Below are positions 8,220 through 18,366 of a stretch of 64,000 bases of DNA, in pieces. Made by a program: the position numbers and the translations under genes. Numbering within the stretch: the first letter of the stretch is position 1; each line of letters starts with the position of its first letter. The stretch lies in NCBI GenBank assembly GCA_011524905.1, contig WTJI01000041.1:1-64000 (forward strand). The letters are read 5' to 3'. The stretch comes from Flavobacteriales bacterium (GTDB taxonomy: Bacteria > Bacteroidota > Bacteroidia > Flavobacteriales > Flavobacteriaceae). The notes under the pieces were generated by a model. The model was not told the DNA's origin. It made no database searches and saw nothing but the letters and a program-made list of their open reading frames with translations.

Positions 8220-9173
8220 ATGGAATATTTAGAATTTGAAACCCCTATAAAAGTTCTTGTAGAACAGATTGAACAATGCAAAGAGTTAGGGGATCAGAGT
8301 CAAGTAGATGTTAGCGAAACCTGTAAAAAACTTGAAATAAAGTTAGAAGAAACCAAAAAAGAAATTGCTTCTCAATTAACGGCTTGGCAAAAAGTGCAGT
8401 TGTCACGACATCCTTCTCGCCCTTATGCCCTTGATTATATAAACGCCCTAACTGAAGGAACTTTTATGGAGTTACACGGTGACCGTCAATTTGCCGATGA
8501 CAAAGCTATGGTAGGCGGTTTTGGAAAAATAGGTAGGCAAAGCTACTTATTTGTAGGAACGCAAAAGGGGTATAATACAAAGACTCGTCAATATCGAAAT
8601 TTTGGAATGGCCAACCCAGAGGGATATCGTAAAGCCCTTCGATTGATGCAATCAGCCAACAAATTTCAAGTTCCTATTGTTTGCCTAATTGATACCCCTG
8701 GTGCTTATCCTGGATTGGAGGCTGAGGAGCGTGGACAAGGCGAAGCTATCGCTAGAAATATTATGGAAATGATGGCGATTGAAGTACCTATTATCGTGGT
8801 TATCATTGGTGAAGGTGCCTCGGGTGGCGCCTTAGGCATTGGGGTTGGTGATCATGTCTGTATGCTTGAAAATACTTGGTATTCTGTTATTTCGCCTGAA
8901 TCTTGTTCTTCCATTCTATGGCGGAGTTGGGAGTACAAAGAACAAGCTGCCGAAGTTTTAAATCTGACTTCTTCAGACATGTTGAAAGCAAAATTAATTG
9001 ACAAAATTATCGAAGAACCCCTTGGTGGTGCTCACTTTGACCACGAACAAACTTTTGATTCTGTTAAAAAAGAAATCCAAGCTGCCTACAGACGTTTAAA
9101 TAAAATGGAAGGGAAGGATCGAATCCGAGCTAGGCGAGAAAAGTTCTACAGCATGGGTATCTTTTCCGAATAA
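8220..9173 (+). CDS. accA: acetyl-CoA carboxylase carboxyltransferase subunit alpha
   Basis: With AccD it transfers CO2 from carboxybiotin to acetyl-CoA, making malonyl-CoA for fatty acid synthesis. The 317-residue length is normal. An N-terminal helical region ([17 protein letters not shown]) is followed by the crotonase-fold domain with [41 protein letters not shown] and the oxyanion-hole stretch [15 protein letters not shown]. No other acc gene is in the window. It has its own -7 element; dnaB follows after 118 bp. Confidence 0.96.
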   Translation: MEYLEFETPIKVLVEQIEQCKELGDQSQVDVSETCKKLEIKLEETKKEIASQLTAWQKVQLSRHPSRPYALDYINALTEGTFMELHGDRQFADDKAMVGGFGKIGRQSYLFVGTQKGYNTKTRQYRNFGMANPEGYRKALRLMQSANKFQVPIVCLIDTPGAYPGLEAEERGQGEAIARNIMEMMAIEVPIIVVIIGEGASGGALGIGVGDHVCMLENTWYSVISPESCSSILWRSWEYKEQAAEVLNLTSSDMLKAKLIDKIIEEPLGGAHFDHEQTFDSVKKEIQAAYRRLNKMEGKDRIRARREKFYSMGIFSE

Positions 9174-9291
9174 GACATTTATCAGTTGTAAACATTTTTT
9201 GGGCGTTTATTAACAGCCATTTTTGACAGTTATTAGATATCTATATCTAAAATTTTATCTTTTCAATGTTCTGTTGACTTACCTTTAAACC

Positions 9292-10824
9292 ATGGAAGAA
9301 ACCAAATCACTTAAAACGAAAACATATACTGGAGGCAATGTTATTCCCTTAGAAAAAGGAAAGCTCCCGCCGCAAGCTGTTGAATTAGAGGAGGCAGTAC
9401 TTGGCGCTATGTTGATTGATAAAAAAGGGGTTGACGAAGTCATTGATATTTTACAAGCTGATGCTTTTTATAAAACCGCGCATCAATACATTTTTGAATC
9501 CATTTTCGAATTGTTTGAAGCTTCAGAACCAGTTGATCTACTCACCGTCTCCAATGATTTGAAAAAAAAGGGGAAATTAGACCAAGCTGGTGGCAATACC
9601 TATTTGGTTAACCTCACTCAAAAAGTGGCGAGCTCGGCTCATATTGAGTTTCATGCTCGGATTATTTTACAGAAATATATCCAAAGGAGTTTGATCAAGA
9701 TCTCCAATGAAATCATTGAGAATTCCTACAAAGAGTCTATTGACGTATTTGATTTGTTAGATGAAGCTGAATCCAAACTTTACGATGTTACTCAGGGCAA
9801 CATCAAAAAGTCTTCAGAGACAGCACAAAGCCTTGTAATTCAGGCGAAAAAGCGTATCGAAGACATCTCAAAGCGAGAAGGATTAAGCGGTATCAGTACA
9901 GGTTTTGAAAAGCTTGATCAACTCACTTCGGGATGGCAGCCCAGCGATTTAATTATTATTGCAGCACGCCCCGGGATGGGTAAAACAGCCCTTACCCTCT
10001 CTATGGCCAGAAACATAGCTGTCTTAAAACAGATTCCAGTGGCTTTCTTTTCTCTAGAAATGTCTTCCGTACAATTAATTACCCGTTTGATATCTGCTGA
10101 AACAGGCTTGTCTTCTGAAAAGCTGCGAACCGGAAAGCTTGCCGACCATGAGTGGGAACAATTGAACGTTAAAGTAAGTGACCTTGAAAAAGCGCCACTC
10201 TACATTGATGATACCCCATCTTTATCCATTTTCGATTTGCGTGCCAAGGCCCGTCGTTTGGCTTCACAGCATGGCATCAAACTCCTTTTTATAGACTATT
10301 TACAACTGATGACGGCCGCAACTTCTAGTAAATCAGGGAATCGAGAGCAAGAAATATCTACCATATCTAGAAACCTAAAAGCGCTGGCCAAAGAATTGGA
10401 TATTCCTGTTATCGCTCTGTCTCAGTTGTCCCGTGCAGTGGAAACACGTGGTGGTACTAAAAGACCCTTACTTTCTGATCTGAGAGAATCTGGTGCTATT
10501 GAACAGGATGCAGATATTGTTTCCTTTATCTATCGACCCGAGTATTATGGCATTGACGAATGGGATGACGAAGAGCGTAGCCCTTCTACAGGTCAAGCAG
10601 AGTTCATTGTTGCCAAACATCGTAATGGAGGCCTCGATAACATACGTATGAAGTTTATAGGAAGTCTAGGTAAGTTTGAAGACTTGACACAGTTTGATAG
10701 TGCTTATGAATTTCCTTCTAAAATGAATGCTGCAGACACTCCAGAAACAATCGATCCCAATAATTTTGCCAGCCCTAGTCAAGCGTTTGGTCTTGATGAT
10801 GATCCAGATGATGCGCCTTTCTAA
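9292..10824 (+). CDS. dnaB: replicative DNA helicase
   Basis: Hexameric 5'-3' helicase that unwinds the fork ahead of the replisome. Of its 510 residues, about 25-175 form the N-terminal collar (LPPQAVELEEAVLGAML) and about 195 onward the RecA-like motor. Walker A is AARPGMGKT at 224-232, Walker B is LLFIDYLQLM, and the downstream KELDIPVIALSQLSR and DLRESGAIEQDAD motifs are intact. The C-terminus is acidic (DDDPDDAPF). A TACCTTTA sequence at 9280-9287 is one base off the -7 consensus and ends 4 nt before the ATG. Its stop shares a 4-bp CTAA overlap with the convergent HAD gene. Confidence 0.97.
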   Translation: MEETKSLKTKTYTGGNVIPLEKGKLPPQAVELEEAVLGAMLIDKKGVDEVIDILQADAFYKTAHQYIFESIFELFEASEPVDLLTVSNDLKKKGKLDQAGGNTYLVNLTQKVASSAHIEFHARIILQKYIQRSLIKISNEIIENSYKESIDVFDLLDEAESKLYDVTQGNIKKSSETAQSLVIQAKKRIEDISKREGLSGISTGFEKLDQLTSGWQPSDLIIIAARPGMGKTALTLSMARNIAVLKQIPVAFFSLEMSSVQLITRLISAETGLSSEKLRTGKLADHEWEQLNVKVSDLEKAPLYIDDTPSLSIFDLRAKARRLASQHGIKLLFIDYLQLMTAATSSKSGNREQEISTISRNLKALAKELDIPVIALSQLSRAVETRGGTKRPLLSDLRESGAIEQDADIVSFIYRPEYYGIDEWDDEERSPSTGQAEFIVAKHRNGGLDNIRMKFIGSLGKFEDLTQFDSAYEFPSKMNAADTPETIDPNNFASPSQAFGLDDDPDDAPF

Positions 10825-11435
10825 AGGATACCTCTTTCATTTAAGTCAGTAGCTAAAGCCTGGGGGTTACTGAAATGGTGTGTCTGAATCCCCAGTTTTT
10901 GAGCACCTTCTATATTGCGGAAATTGTCGTCTATAAACAAACAATTTTCTGCAGTTAAGTCAAACCTGTCTAGGGTTATTTGATAAATTTCACGAAAGGG
11001 TTTGCGCGTCTTTTCTTCACCAGAAACGACAATGCCCTCAAACCAATGTAAAAATTCAAAGCGCTCTAGAGCAATAGGAAAGGTCTCAGCACTCCAGTTG
11101 GTCAAAGCCACTACTTTGTAGCGTGGGTCTTCAATTAGTAATCGCAATATTTCAACAGATGCCCCTATGGCACCACCTAACATTTCTTCCCACCGACCGT
11201 AGTACATGCGTATCCAGTTTTCATACTGGGGAAATAAGGCGACTCTATCCGCTGTTGCTTGTTGTAATGGATATCCTGCATCCTGGTTTTCATTCCAGTC
11301 CATTGTACAGATTTCTGTAAAAAACCAGTCCATTTTTTTTCGATTGCCTTCGAATACATCTAAATAAACATATTCAGGATTCCAATCGATGAGAACATTG
11401 CCCAGATCAAAAATAATCGTATTAATCGTTTTCAT
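10821..11435 (-). CDS. HAD-superfamily phosphatase, YihX-like
   Basis: A 204-residue haloacid dehalogenase-type hydrolase. Motif I is [10 protein letters not shown] with nucleophile Asp10; the usual second acid is replaced as in the YihX subgroup (DLGNV). Motif II is ALTNWS, motif III includes a lysine in [10 protein letters not shown], and motif IV is FIDDNFRN. YihX itself is an alpha-glucose-1-phosphate phosphatase, but the substrate here is not predictable. The open frame begins at 11456; the ATG at 11435 places the motif at the usual distance. Either start lies inside the end of prfB, so the gene is probably translated from the prfB message. Confidence 0.87.
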   Translation of the reverse strand: MKTINTIIFDLGNVLIDWNPEYVYLDVFEGNRKKMDWFFTEICTMDWNENQDAGYPLQQATADRVALFPQYENWIRMYYGRWEEMLGGAIGASVEILRLLIEDPRYKVVALTNWSAETFPIALERFEFLHWFEGIVVSGEEKTRKPFREIYQITLDRFDLTAENCLFIDDNFRNIEGAQKLGIQTHHFSNPQALATDLNERGIL

Positions 11436-12532
11436 TGTCTTTTGTAGATTGACCATTATGCATGAGATAGCCTTTTAAAAATGGGTCTAATTGTCCATTC
11501 ATTACGGCATCAATATCTGCTGTTTCTATTTGTGAACGTACATCTTTGACCAGTTTGTAGGGATGCATCACATAATTACGAATTTGTGAACCCCATTCAA
11601 TTTTCTTTTTGGTCGCTTCGATTTCACTTCGTGCTGCTCTTTTTTTCTCCATTTCCAATTCATATAATTGGGATTTGAGTAGCAGCATTGCCTTGTTTTT
11701 ATTCTCTAATTGAGAACGCGTTTCTGAATTTTCTATCATGATTCCTGTAGGATGGTGGCGAAGTCTAACTGCTGTTTCTACTTTATTGACATTTTGACCA
11801 CCGGCCCCACTAGCTCGCATGGTTTCCCAGCTAATTTCAGATGGGTTTACATGTATTTCAATGCTTTCATCGACAAGGGGATACACATAAACTGAGGCAA
11901 ATGAAGTATGGCGTTTGGCATTTGAATCGAAAGGGGAAATGCGAACCAATCGATGAACCCCGTTTTCACCTTTGAGCCAGCCAAAAGCATAATCCCCTTG
12001 CAGTTCGAGTGTTACTGTTTTGATTCCAGCAACATCCCCCGATTGGTGATTTAATTCTCTGATCTTATAACCATTCTTTTCGCCCCACATGAGGTACATT
12101 CGCATCAACATGGCAGCCCAATCACAGCTTTCCGTTCCTCCAGCACCTGCCGTAATTTGAAGAATGGCATGCATCGGATCACTTTCATCTGATAGCATAT
12201 TTCGAAATTCAAGGGCCTCTAGGGCATCGAGGATTTCAATGTAGCTTGCCTCAAGCTCTTCCTCAGTGGCTTCTCCAGCTTTTTGAAATTCGTATAATAC
12301 CTCTAAGTCCCCAATTTGGCTTTCAACCGCTACATAATCATCCACCCATTTTTTGAGTGTGCGTAGCTTTTTCATATGTTGTTCGGCCACATCAGGTTGG
12401 TCCCAAAAGTCAGGGGCCAGTGTTTTTTCTTCTTGGTTGCTAATTTCTATGCGTTTGGCATCTATGTCAAAGATACCTCCTTAACGCACCAAGGCGTTCC
12501 ATTAAACTCTTAATTTGATCGACTTGGACCAT
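11422..12532 (-). CDS. prfB: peptide chain release factor 2, with programmed +1 frameshift
   Basis: Releases nascent chains at UGA and UAA. Translation starts at ATG 12532; a 21-codon first frame ends at an in-frame TGA (12467-12469). A +1 shift at CTTTGAC continues into the long frame, giving 369 residues and joining [21 protein letters not shown] to [12 protein letters not shown] exactly as in other RF2 proteins. The long frame alone would lack about the first 50 residues. The stop-recognition tripeptide SPF ([15 protein letters not shown]) and the catalytic GGQ ([12 protein letters not shown]) are present. The gene ends in TAA. A -7 element lies at 12548-12555. Confidence 0.97.
12466..12481 (-). 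promoter_or_regulatory. RF2 programmed frameshift site: internal Shine-Dalgarno plus CTTTGAC
   Basis: On the minus strand AGGAGG (plus 12476-12481) is followed after TAT by CTT TGA C (plus 12466-12472). This is the canonical autoregulatory slip site: low RF2 makes the ribosome pause at TGA, and pairing of AGGAGG with the 16S 3' end promotes slippage of the CUU-decoding tRNA by +1. It is the only perfect AGGAGG acting on a gene that I noticed in the window. Confidence 0.96.
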
Positions 12533-12547
12533 GAATATTTGTTTTTA

Positions 12548-12555
12548 CAAACATA
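12548..12555 (-). promoter_or_regulatory. -7 element TATGTTTG for prfB
   Basis: Exact TAnnTTTG match on the minus strand, 15 nt before the frameshifted prfB start at 12532. It supports that start rather than the internal ATG of the long frame. Confidence 0.5.
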
Positions 12556-12665
12556 CTAGATTTTTGTCCCTGTCGCAGCGAAATTTTTTTTATTATGACC
12601 TCGTTTAATCTAAAATTCAAAAAAAATTAGCTGCAAAAATTCTTACATTGAGCAAAATTTATTGG

Positions 12666-15131
12666 ATGAAAAATTTGCAACTTATATTCCTTGGTTTTTT
12701 GTTATTAACAACATCTGTATCCTTTTCAGCTCAAAAAAAACATATTGAATTCAGAAAAGCGAAAAAAGAAAAACAGCAGCAAAAAAAAGACAGCAAACAG
12801 TCTTCAAGTGACTCATTTCAAGGTTTTTTCAACTTTAAATACATTGAGAATAAAGACCAATTGTTGTTGGATATAGCCAGTCTGGATAAAGAATTTTTAT
12901 ATGTCAATAGCTTATCAGAAGGAATTGGTAGCAATGACATAGGATTAGATAGAGGACAGTTGGGTGGACGTAGGATTGTCAAATTTCAGAAGGCTGGAAA
13001 CAAATTATTACTTGTACAGCCCAATTACACTTATCGCGCTACGACAGACAACAAGCTTGAAAAAAAATCTGTAACTCAAGCTTTTGCCAAATCAGTACTT
13101 TATGGATTTCCAATACTTTCAGAGCAAGAGGGTATTTATACGATAGATCTGACTCCATTTTTGAAGCAAGATGCCCATGGTGTAGCCAAAAGATTAAAAG
13201 ACCGTAAACAAGGAAGCTATACATTAGATAAAAGTCGATCTGCCTTATCAATGGATCGAACCAAGGCGTTTCCCAAAAATATCGAAATGGAGGTTTTGTT
13301 AACCTTCAAGGGTACTCCCTCAGGTAGTTGGGTACGCTCGGTCACACCCAGTCCAGATGCCATAACAGTGCAGCAGCACCATTCATTTATTGCTTTACCC
13401 GATAATAATTACGTAAAAAGAAAATTTGACCCAAGAGCTGGAGTCAATGCCTTACGTTACTATGACTATGCAACGCCTGTAGATAAGCCTACATTACAAG
13501 AATTTATCGTGCGTCACCGATTGGAGAAAAAGGATCCAAATGCAGCCGTTAGTGAAGCAGTAAATCCAATCGTTTATTATTTAGACAATGGTACGCCTGA
13601 GCCCGTAAGATCGGCATTATTGGAAGGAGGCCGTTGGTGGAATCAAGCCTTTGAATCGATTGGTTTTAAAGATGCTTTTCAAGTAAAAATGTTACCCAAG
13701 GGCGCTGATCCTCTTGATGTGCGCTACAATGTAATTCAGTGGGTACATCGTTCCACCAGAGGCTGGAGCTATGGAGCCAGTGTGGTAGATCCGAGAACTG
13801 GAGAAATCATCAAAGGTCACGTAAGTTTGGGTAGTTTACGTATCCGTCAAGACTATATGATTGCCCTGGGGTTGACAGAGAGCCCTTTTGAAGGCGGATC
13901 CCCCAAACCCGATATGCTGGCCATGGCATTAGCAAGAATTCGACAATTATCGGCCCATGAAATTGGTCATACCTTGGGTTTTGCGCACAATTTTGCAGCG
14001 AGTACAAAAAATAGGTCTTCCGTAATGGATTATCCCCATCCAACGCTTTCTCTTGAATCGGGTAAGATTTCCTACGCTGATGCGTATGATACAGGAATAG
14101 GGGAGTGGGATAAAGTAGCAGTTGCTTATGCCTACAGTGATTTTCCAGATCATGTAGATGCCGATCAGGCCCTAACCAACATACTTGAATCTAGTGCGAA
14201 AAATGGATTGCCATTTATTAGTGATCAAGATGCCCGCCCCCTAGGTGGCGCACACCCAAAAGCCCATTTGTGGGACAATGGCGAAAATGCGGTAGAAGAA
14301 CTCCAGAACCTCATGGTCATTCGACAAGTAGCCTTGCGACAATTAGGCTTAAATCATTTGCAAAAGGGAGAATCTTATAATATGCTCGAAGCACGTTTGG
14401 TACCCATCTTTTTGTTACACCGTTATCAGATGGAAGCTGTTAGTAAACTCATCGGCGGGCTAAGCTATCAATATGCGGTGAAAGGGAATTTAGATTACAA
14501 TACCCAACCTGTAGCTGTTGCTCAACAAAAGAAAGCCCTCCAAGCCTACTTGGCAACATTGGCTCCAGAACAATTAAAGCTGCCCGAAAAGTTATTACCA
14601 TTATTACCTCCACCTGCCTTCGGAAATAATAGAGGTAGAGAGTATTTCAAAAGTAAAACAGGAGTGGCTTTTGACCACCTTCAACTAGCACAGTCCCTGG
14701 CTGCACTTCAATTAAATATTTTATTTCATCCTGATCGCATCAACCGTTTGGTTCAGCAAGCTGCTTTTGACGCTCAGCAATTGAGTGTAAATGATATGTT
14801 AGAACAAATTTGGAATCAATTTTTCAAGAGTGATACAATCGACACTTTTGACAAAAACTTGAAACAAATACTACAGGATGAAATAGTTAATCGTTTAATT
14901 TACACATATTTAAACAAATATATATACCCGCAGGCTACGGCTGCTACTTTTGCTTTTTTGAAAAAAATAGAAGCCGAAGGCGAAAAAAAGATTGCCTCGA
15001 CATGGCAAAAGTTTTTAACGCATCGAATCCAATCATTTTGGCAACGACCAACCGATTTTAAAGTGACAAAATCAATCCCCTTACCCGATGGCTCGCCAAT
15101 AGGTTCATACAATTGTAACAGTTTGCCCTAA
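12666..15131 (+). CDS. secreted zinc-dependent metalloprotease (DUF5117/DUF4953 type)
   Basis: An 821-residue exported protein. The ATG at 12666 gives a clean signal peptide (MKNLQLIFLGFLLLTTSVSFSA); an in-frame TTG at 12648 is less likely. A lysine-rich linker follows, then a long N-terminal domain matching the DUF5118/DUF5117 pattern and a metzincin-like catalytic domain with HEIGHTLGFAHN at about 431-442 (HExxHxxGxxH zinc ligands) followed by SSVMDYPHP, the expected Met-turn. The C-terminal 300 residues are helical. Substrates are unknown; such proteins are abundant in marine Bacteroidota and are periplasmic or surface peptidases. The S9 peptidase gene follows after 13 bp, suggesting one peptide-degrading operon. 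Confidence 0.87.
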   Translation: MKNLQLIFLGFLLLTTSVSFSAQKKHIEFRKAKKEKQQQKKDSKQSSSDSFQGFFNFKYIENKDQLLLDIASLDKEFLYVNSLSEGIGSNDIGLDRGQLGGRRIVKFQKAGNKLLLVQPNYTYRATTDNKLEKKSVTQAFAKSVLYGFPILSEQEGIYTIDLTPFLKQDAHGVAKRLKDRKQGSYTLDKSRSALSMDRTKAFPKNIEMEVLLTFKGTPSGSWVRSVTPSPDAITVQQHHSFIALPDNNYVKRKFDPRAGVNALRYYDYATPVDKPTLQEFIVRHRLEKKDPNAAVSEAVNPIVYYLDNGTPEPVRSALLEGGRWWNQAFESIGFKDAFQVKMLPKGADPLDVRYNVIQWVHRSTRGWSYGASVVDPRTGEIIKGHVSLGSLRIRQDYMIALGLTESPFEGGSPKPDMLAMALARIRQLSAHEIGHTLGFAHNFAASTKNRSSVMDYPHPTLSLESGKISYADAYDTGIGEWDKVAVAYAYSDFPDHVDADQALTNILESSAKNGLPFISDQDARPLGGAHPKAHLWDNGENAVEELQNLMVIRQVALRQLGLNHLQKGESYNMLEARLVPIFLLHRYQMEAVSKLIGGLSYQYAVKGNLDYNTQPVAVAQQKKALQAYLATLAPEQLKLPEKLLPLLPPPAFGNNRGREYFKSKTGVAFDHLQLAQSLAALQLNILFHPDRINRLVQQAAFDAQQLSVNDMLEQIWNQFFKSDTIDTFDKNLKQILQDEIVNRLIYTYLNKYIYPQATAATFAFLKKIEAEGEKKIASTWQKFLTHRIQSFWQRPTDFKVTKSIPLPDGSPIGSYNCNSLP

Positions 15132-15144
15132 TACTTACCCAAGC

Positions 15145-17271
15145 ATGACAAAATCTACATTAATTATCTTAATTATCATTCTATTGACCGCTTGTCAATC
15201 CAATCCAAACATGACACAACCCAAAGACCTAGAGCCACCCAAAGCAGATAAAGTTTCTTACCAACATAAAATGCACGGCGATATCCGTATCGACAATTAC
15301 TATTGGCTCAGAGAAAGAGACAACCCGGAAGTGATAGATTATTTGGAGCGAGAAAATGACTACTATCAAAAAATGACCGCCCATGCTGAAGCAGAAAAAA
15401 AGTCGCTTTTTGAAGAAATGAAAGCACGAATCAAAGAAGACGACGAATCAGTTCCTTATTTCTACAATGGTTATTGGTACATTACCCGCTTTGAAGAAGG
15501 CAAAGATTATCCCATTTATACACGTAAAAAAGACAGTCTGACAGCAGCAGAAGAAATTTTATTTGATTGCAATCAGATGGCAGCAGGCCATGATTTTTTC
15601 CAGCTTCGTGGCATTAATGTTAGCCCAGACAACACCAAGGTAGCTTTTGGGGTTGACTTGGTTTCTCGCCGACAATATACCCTTCAAATCAAAGATCTTT
15701 CTACACAAAAAATATTAGCCACCAATATTGTCAATACGAGTGGAAGTAGTGTTTGGGATGCGAGTGGGCGCTATTTGTTCTATACCCATGTAGACCCAAC
15801 AACGCTTAGGACAGAAAAAATTTTCAGACATGACAGCCAGCAAACTGATGCGGATGATGTATTGGTATATCATGAGAAAGATGCGACTTTTTCTGTGAGT
15901 GTTGGGAGCACCAAATCACGCCAGTATATTACCATTTTTTCCTATAGTACATTAACTTCCGAGCAATGGTTTTTGGAAGCTGCAAATCCTTTGGCTGATT
16001 TCAAGCTGATACAAGAAAGACAACATGGATTAGAATATAGCGCCGCACATTTCGGCGACTATTTTTACATCACAACCAATGCAGACGATGCCTCCAATTT
16101 TAAAGTGATGAAAGCGCCTGTGTTAAATCCTTCCAAAGCAAATTGGGAAGAATGGATTCCCTACCGTAAAGATGTATTGATTGAGGATTTGGATTTATTT
16201 GAAAAATATTGGGTGCTTACCGAACGAAAGAATGGTTTGACTCAAATTAAAATCGAAAGTTGGGACGGAACGGCCTCTTACTACCTGCCGCTTGAAGGTG
16301 AAACCTATACCGCTTATACAGGTTACAACCCCCAATTTGAGACTACCCGTCTTCGATTTATCTACAACTCGCTGAAAACACCAAATTCAGTTTTTGACTT
16401 TGACATGGACAATCGTACCAAGGAATTACTCAAATCCCAAGCTGTTTTGGATTCAAATTTTAGTGTTTCAAATTATGTTGAAGAGCGCTTGTGGGCAACG
16501 GCAAGAGATGGTACAAAAATTCCAATTTCCTTAGTTTACCATAAAGATACCAAGCTCGGTGCCAATACGCCACTTTTGCAATATGCTTATGGCTCTTATG
16601 GAAGCACCATCGATCCTAATTTTTCCTCCACTCGACTTAGCTTGCTTGATAGAGGTTTTGTTTATGCTATTGCACATGTCAGAGGGGGAGAATATCTTGG
16701 CAGGCAATGGTATGAACAAGGTAAGCTTCTGCACAAGAAGAATACCTTTACCGATTTTATTGACTGTTCAAAGTATTTGATTGAAAAGGCTTATACTTCC
16801 TCTCAACATCTTTATGCCTATGGTGGATCGGCTGGAGGGCTATTGATTGGCGCTGTTATTAACGAAGCGCCAGCATTGTATCATGGTGCCATAGCTGCTG
16901 TTCCTTTTGTTGATGTAGTCACCACCATGTTAGATGATAGTATTCCGTTGACAACTTATGAATACGATGAGTGGGGTAATCCTAACAAGAAGGAGTTCTA
17001 CGACTATATGAAATCTTATTCCCCCTATGATCAAGTCAAAGATCAAGCCTATCCCAATTTACTAGTCACAACAGGTTATCACGATTCTCAGGTGCAATAT
17101 TGGGAGCCAGCGAAATGGGTTGCATTGCTGAGAGAACACAAAACCGACAACAGCCTTTTGTTTTTAGATACCAATATGAAAGCCGGACATGGGGGAGCTT
17201 CAGGCAGATTTGCCTATTTAGAAGAATTGGCAAAAAAGTATTCTTTCATTCTTCAATTGGAAGTATATTAG
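15145..17271 (+). CDS. S9 family prolyl oligopeptidase/oligopeptidase B, lipoprotein
   Basis: A 708-residue lipoprotein (signal MTKSTLIILIIILL, lipobox LLTAC with Cys17). Residues about 30-430 form a seven-bladed propeller and the rest an alpha/beta-hydrolase domain. The triad is visible: Ser562 in YGGSAGG, Asp647 in GYHDSQV, His682 in AGHGGASGR. The SAGG form and the RGGEYLGRQWYEQGK stretch point to oligopeptidase B (PtrB), which cleaves short peptides after basic residues; prolyl specificity is the alternative. Being downstream of an exported metalloprotease, it may finish peptides produced by that enzyme (inference). Confidence 0.92.
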   Translation: MTKSTLIILIIILLTACQSNPNMTQPKDLEPPKADKVSYQHKMHGDIRIDNYYWLRERDNPEVIDYLERENDYYQKMTAHAEAEKKSLFEEMKARIKEDDESVPYFYNGYWYITRFEEGKDYPIYTRKKDSLTAAEEILFDCNQMAAGHDFFQLRGINVSPDNTKVAFGVDLVSRRQYTLQIKDLSTQKILATNIVNTSGSSVWDASGRYLFYTHVDPTTLRTEKIFRHDSQQTDADDVLVYHEKDATFSVSVGSTKSRQYITIFSYSTLTSEQWFLEAANPLADFKLIQERQHGLEYSAAHFGDYFYITTNADDASNFKVMKAPVLNPSKANWEEWIPYRKDVLIEDLDLFEKYWVLTERKNGLTQIKIESWDGTASYYLPLEGETYTAYTGYNPQFETTRLRFIYNSLKTPNSVFDFDMDNRTKELLKSQAVLDSNFSVSNYVEERLWATARDGTKIPISLVYHKDTKLGANTPLLQYAYGSYGSTIDPNFSSTRLSLLDRGFVYAIAHVRGGEYLGRQWYEQGKLLHKKNTFTDFIDCSKYLIEKAYTSSQHLYAYGGSAGGLLIGAVINEAPALYHGAIAAVPFVDVVTTMLDDSIPLTTYEYDEWGNPNKKEFYDYMKSYSPYDQVKDQAYPNLLVTTGYHDSQVQYWEPAKWVALLREHKTDNSLLFLDTNMKAGHGGASGRFAYLEELAKKYSFILQLEVY

Positions 17272-17288
17272 GAAGGATATATTTTTTG

Positions 17289-17296
17289 TAAATTTG
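17289..17296 (+). promoter_or_regulatory. -7 element TAAATTTG for the PLP enzyme pair
   Basis: Exact TAnnTTTG match 17 nt after the S9 peptidase stop and about 35 nt before the non-ATG start of the next gene. Confidence 0.5.
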
Positions 17297-17330
17297 CACC
17301 CAGCATGATATCAAACCAAAAAATAGCATC

Positions 17331-18350
17331 TTGGTGAAGATTCACGATTCAATACTGGAACTGGTAGGAAACACTCCGATAATCCGTCTCAATTCCGTTG
17401 TCCAAAATTTTCCTGGGAATTATTACACCAAGTTCGAAGCTTTCAATCCGGGACACTCCAATAAAGACAGGATTGCCATTCATATTATAGAACAAGCAGA
17501 AAAGCAAGGTTTGCTCAAACCAGGTAGTACCATTATAGAAACTACCTCTGGCAATACTGGATTCAGCTTAGCAATGGTTTGTCAAATTAAAGGTTACCAA
17601 TGCATATTAGCCGTAACTTCTAAATCAAGTAAAGATAAAATAGAAATGCTACGCTCGCTAGGAGCCAAAGTTTATGTTTGCCCCGCCAACGTAAAAGCAG
17701 ATGACCCTCGTTCCTATTATCAAGTAGCCAAAAGATTGCACAATGAAATAAATGATTCGATTTACATCAATCAATATTTCAATCACCTCAATACAGAAGC
17801 ACATTACCTTACAACAGGCCCTGAGATTTGGCAACAAACTGAGGGGCGAATCACACATTTAGTAGCTAGTAGTGGTACTGGAGGAACTATTTCTGGCTCA
17901 GCACGATATCTGAAGGAACAAAACCCAAATATCCAAATCATTGGGGTAGATGCCTACGGTTCAGTCTTAAAAAAATACCATGAAACGGGAGAATTAGACA
18001 CAAACGAAATATATCCCTACAGAATTGAGGGCTTGGGAAAAAATCTAATTCCCACGGCAACTGATTTTAGTGCTATTGACTTATTTGAAAAAGTCACTGA
18101 TGAAGACAGTGCTCATACAGCAAGAGAAATTACTCAAAAAGAAGGCATGTTTGTGGGCTACACTTCTGGTGCCGCTTTCCAGGCAGTAAAACAACTCAAC
18201 GATCGCAACTATTTCAATGATCAAAGCCAAGTGGTCATTATTTTCCCTGACCATGGCTCTAAATATATTAGTAAGATTTATAATGAAGAATGGATGATTG
18301 CACAAGGCTTTTTAGATGCCGTTCATAGCAATCAGCAAAATGAAGTTTGA
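17331..18350 (+). CDS. cysteine synthase-family PLP enzyme, probable cysteate synthase (CapA-type)
   Basis: A fold-type II PLP enzyme of about 339 residues. The Schiff-base lysine is Lys45 in GHSNKDRIA, the cofactor O3'/carboxylate loop is ETTSGNTGF, and the phosphate cup is [11 protein letters not shown]. Standard annotation would be cysteine synthase or cystathionine beta-synthase. The partner 16 bp downstream is an alpha-oxoamine synthase, and this pair matches the capnine pathway, in which CapA makes L-cysteate from O-phosphoserine and sulfite. There is no ATG at the right place; TTG (17331) or GTG (17334) must initiate, since the upstream ATG at 17305 is out of frame. The specific function is inference; the fold is certain. 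Confidence 0.85.
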   Translation: MVKIHDSILELVGNTPIIRLNSVVQNFPGNYYTKFEAFNPGHSNKDRIAIHIIEQAEKQGLLKPGSTIIETTSGNTGFSLAMVCQIKGYQCILAVTSKSSKDKIEMLRSLGAKVYVCPANVKADDPRSYYQVAKRLHNEINDSIYINQYFNHLNTEAHYLTTGPEIWQQTEGRITHLVASSGTGGTISGSARYLKEQNPNIQIIGVDAYGSVLKKYHETGELDTNEIYPYRIEGLGKNLIPTATDFSAIDLFEKVTDEDSAHTAREITQKEGMFVGYTSGAAFQAVKQLNDRNYFNDQSQVVIIFPDHGSKYISKIYNEEWMIAQGFLDAVHSNQQNEV

Positions 18351-18366
18351 TTGAAAACCAAATACA

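Noticed and set aside
9233-9250. Inverted repeat TTAGATA/TATCTAA between accA and dnaB
   Set aside because: Seven A/T-rich pairs with a 4-nt loop and no proper T-tract; too weak to call a terminator or operator.
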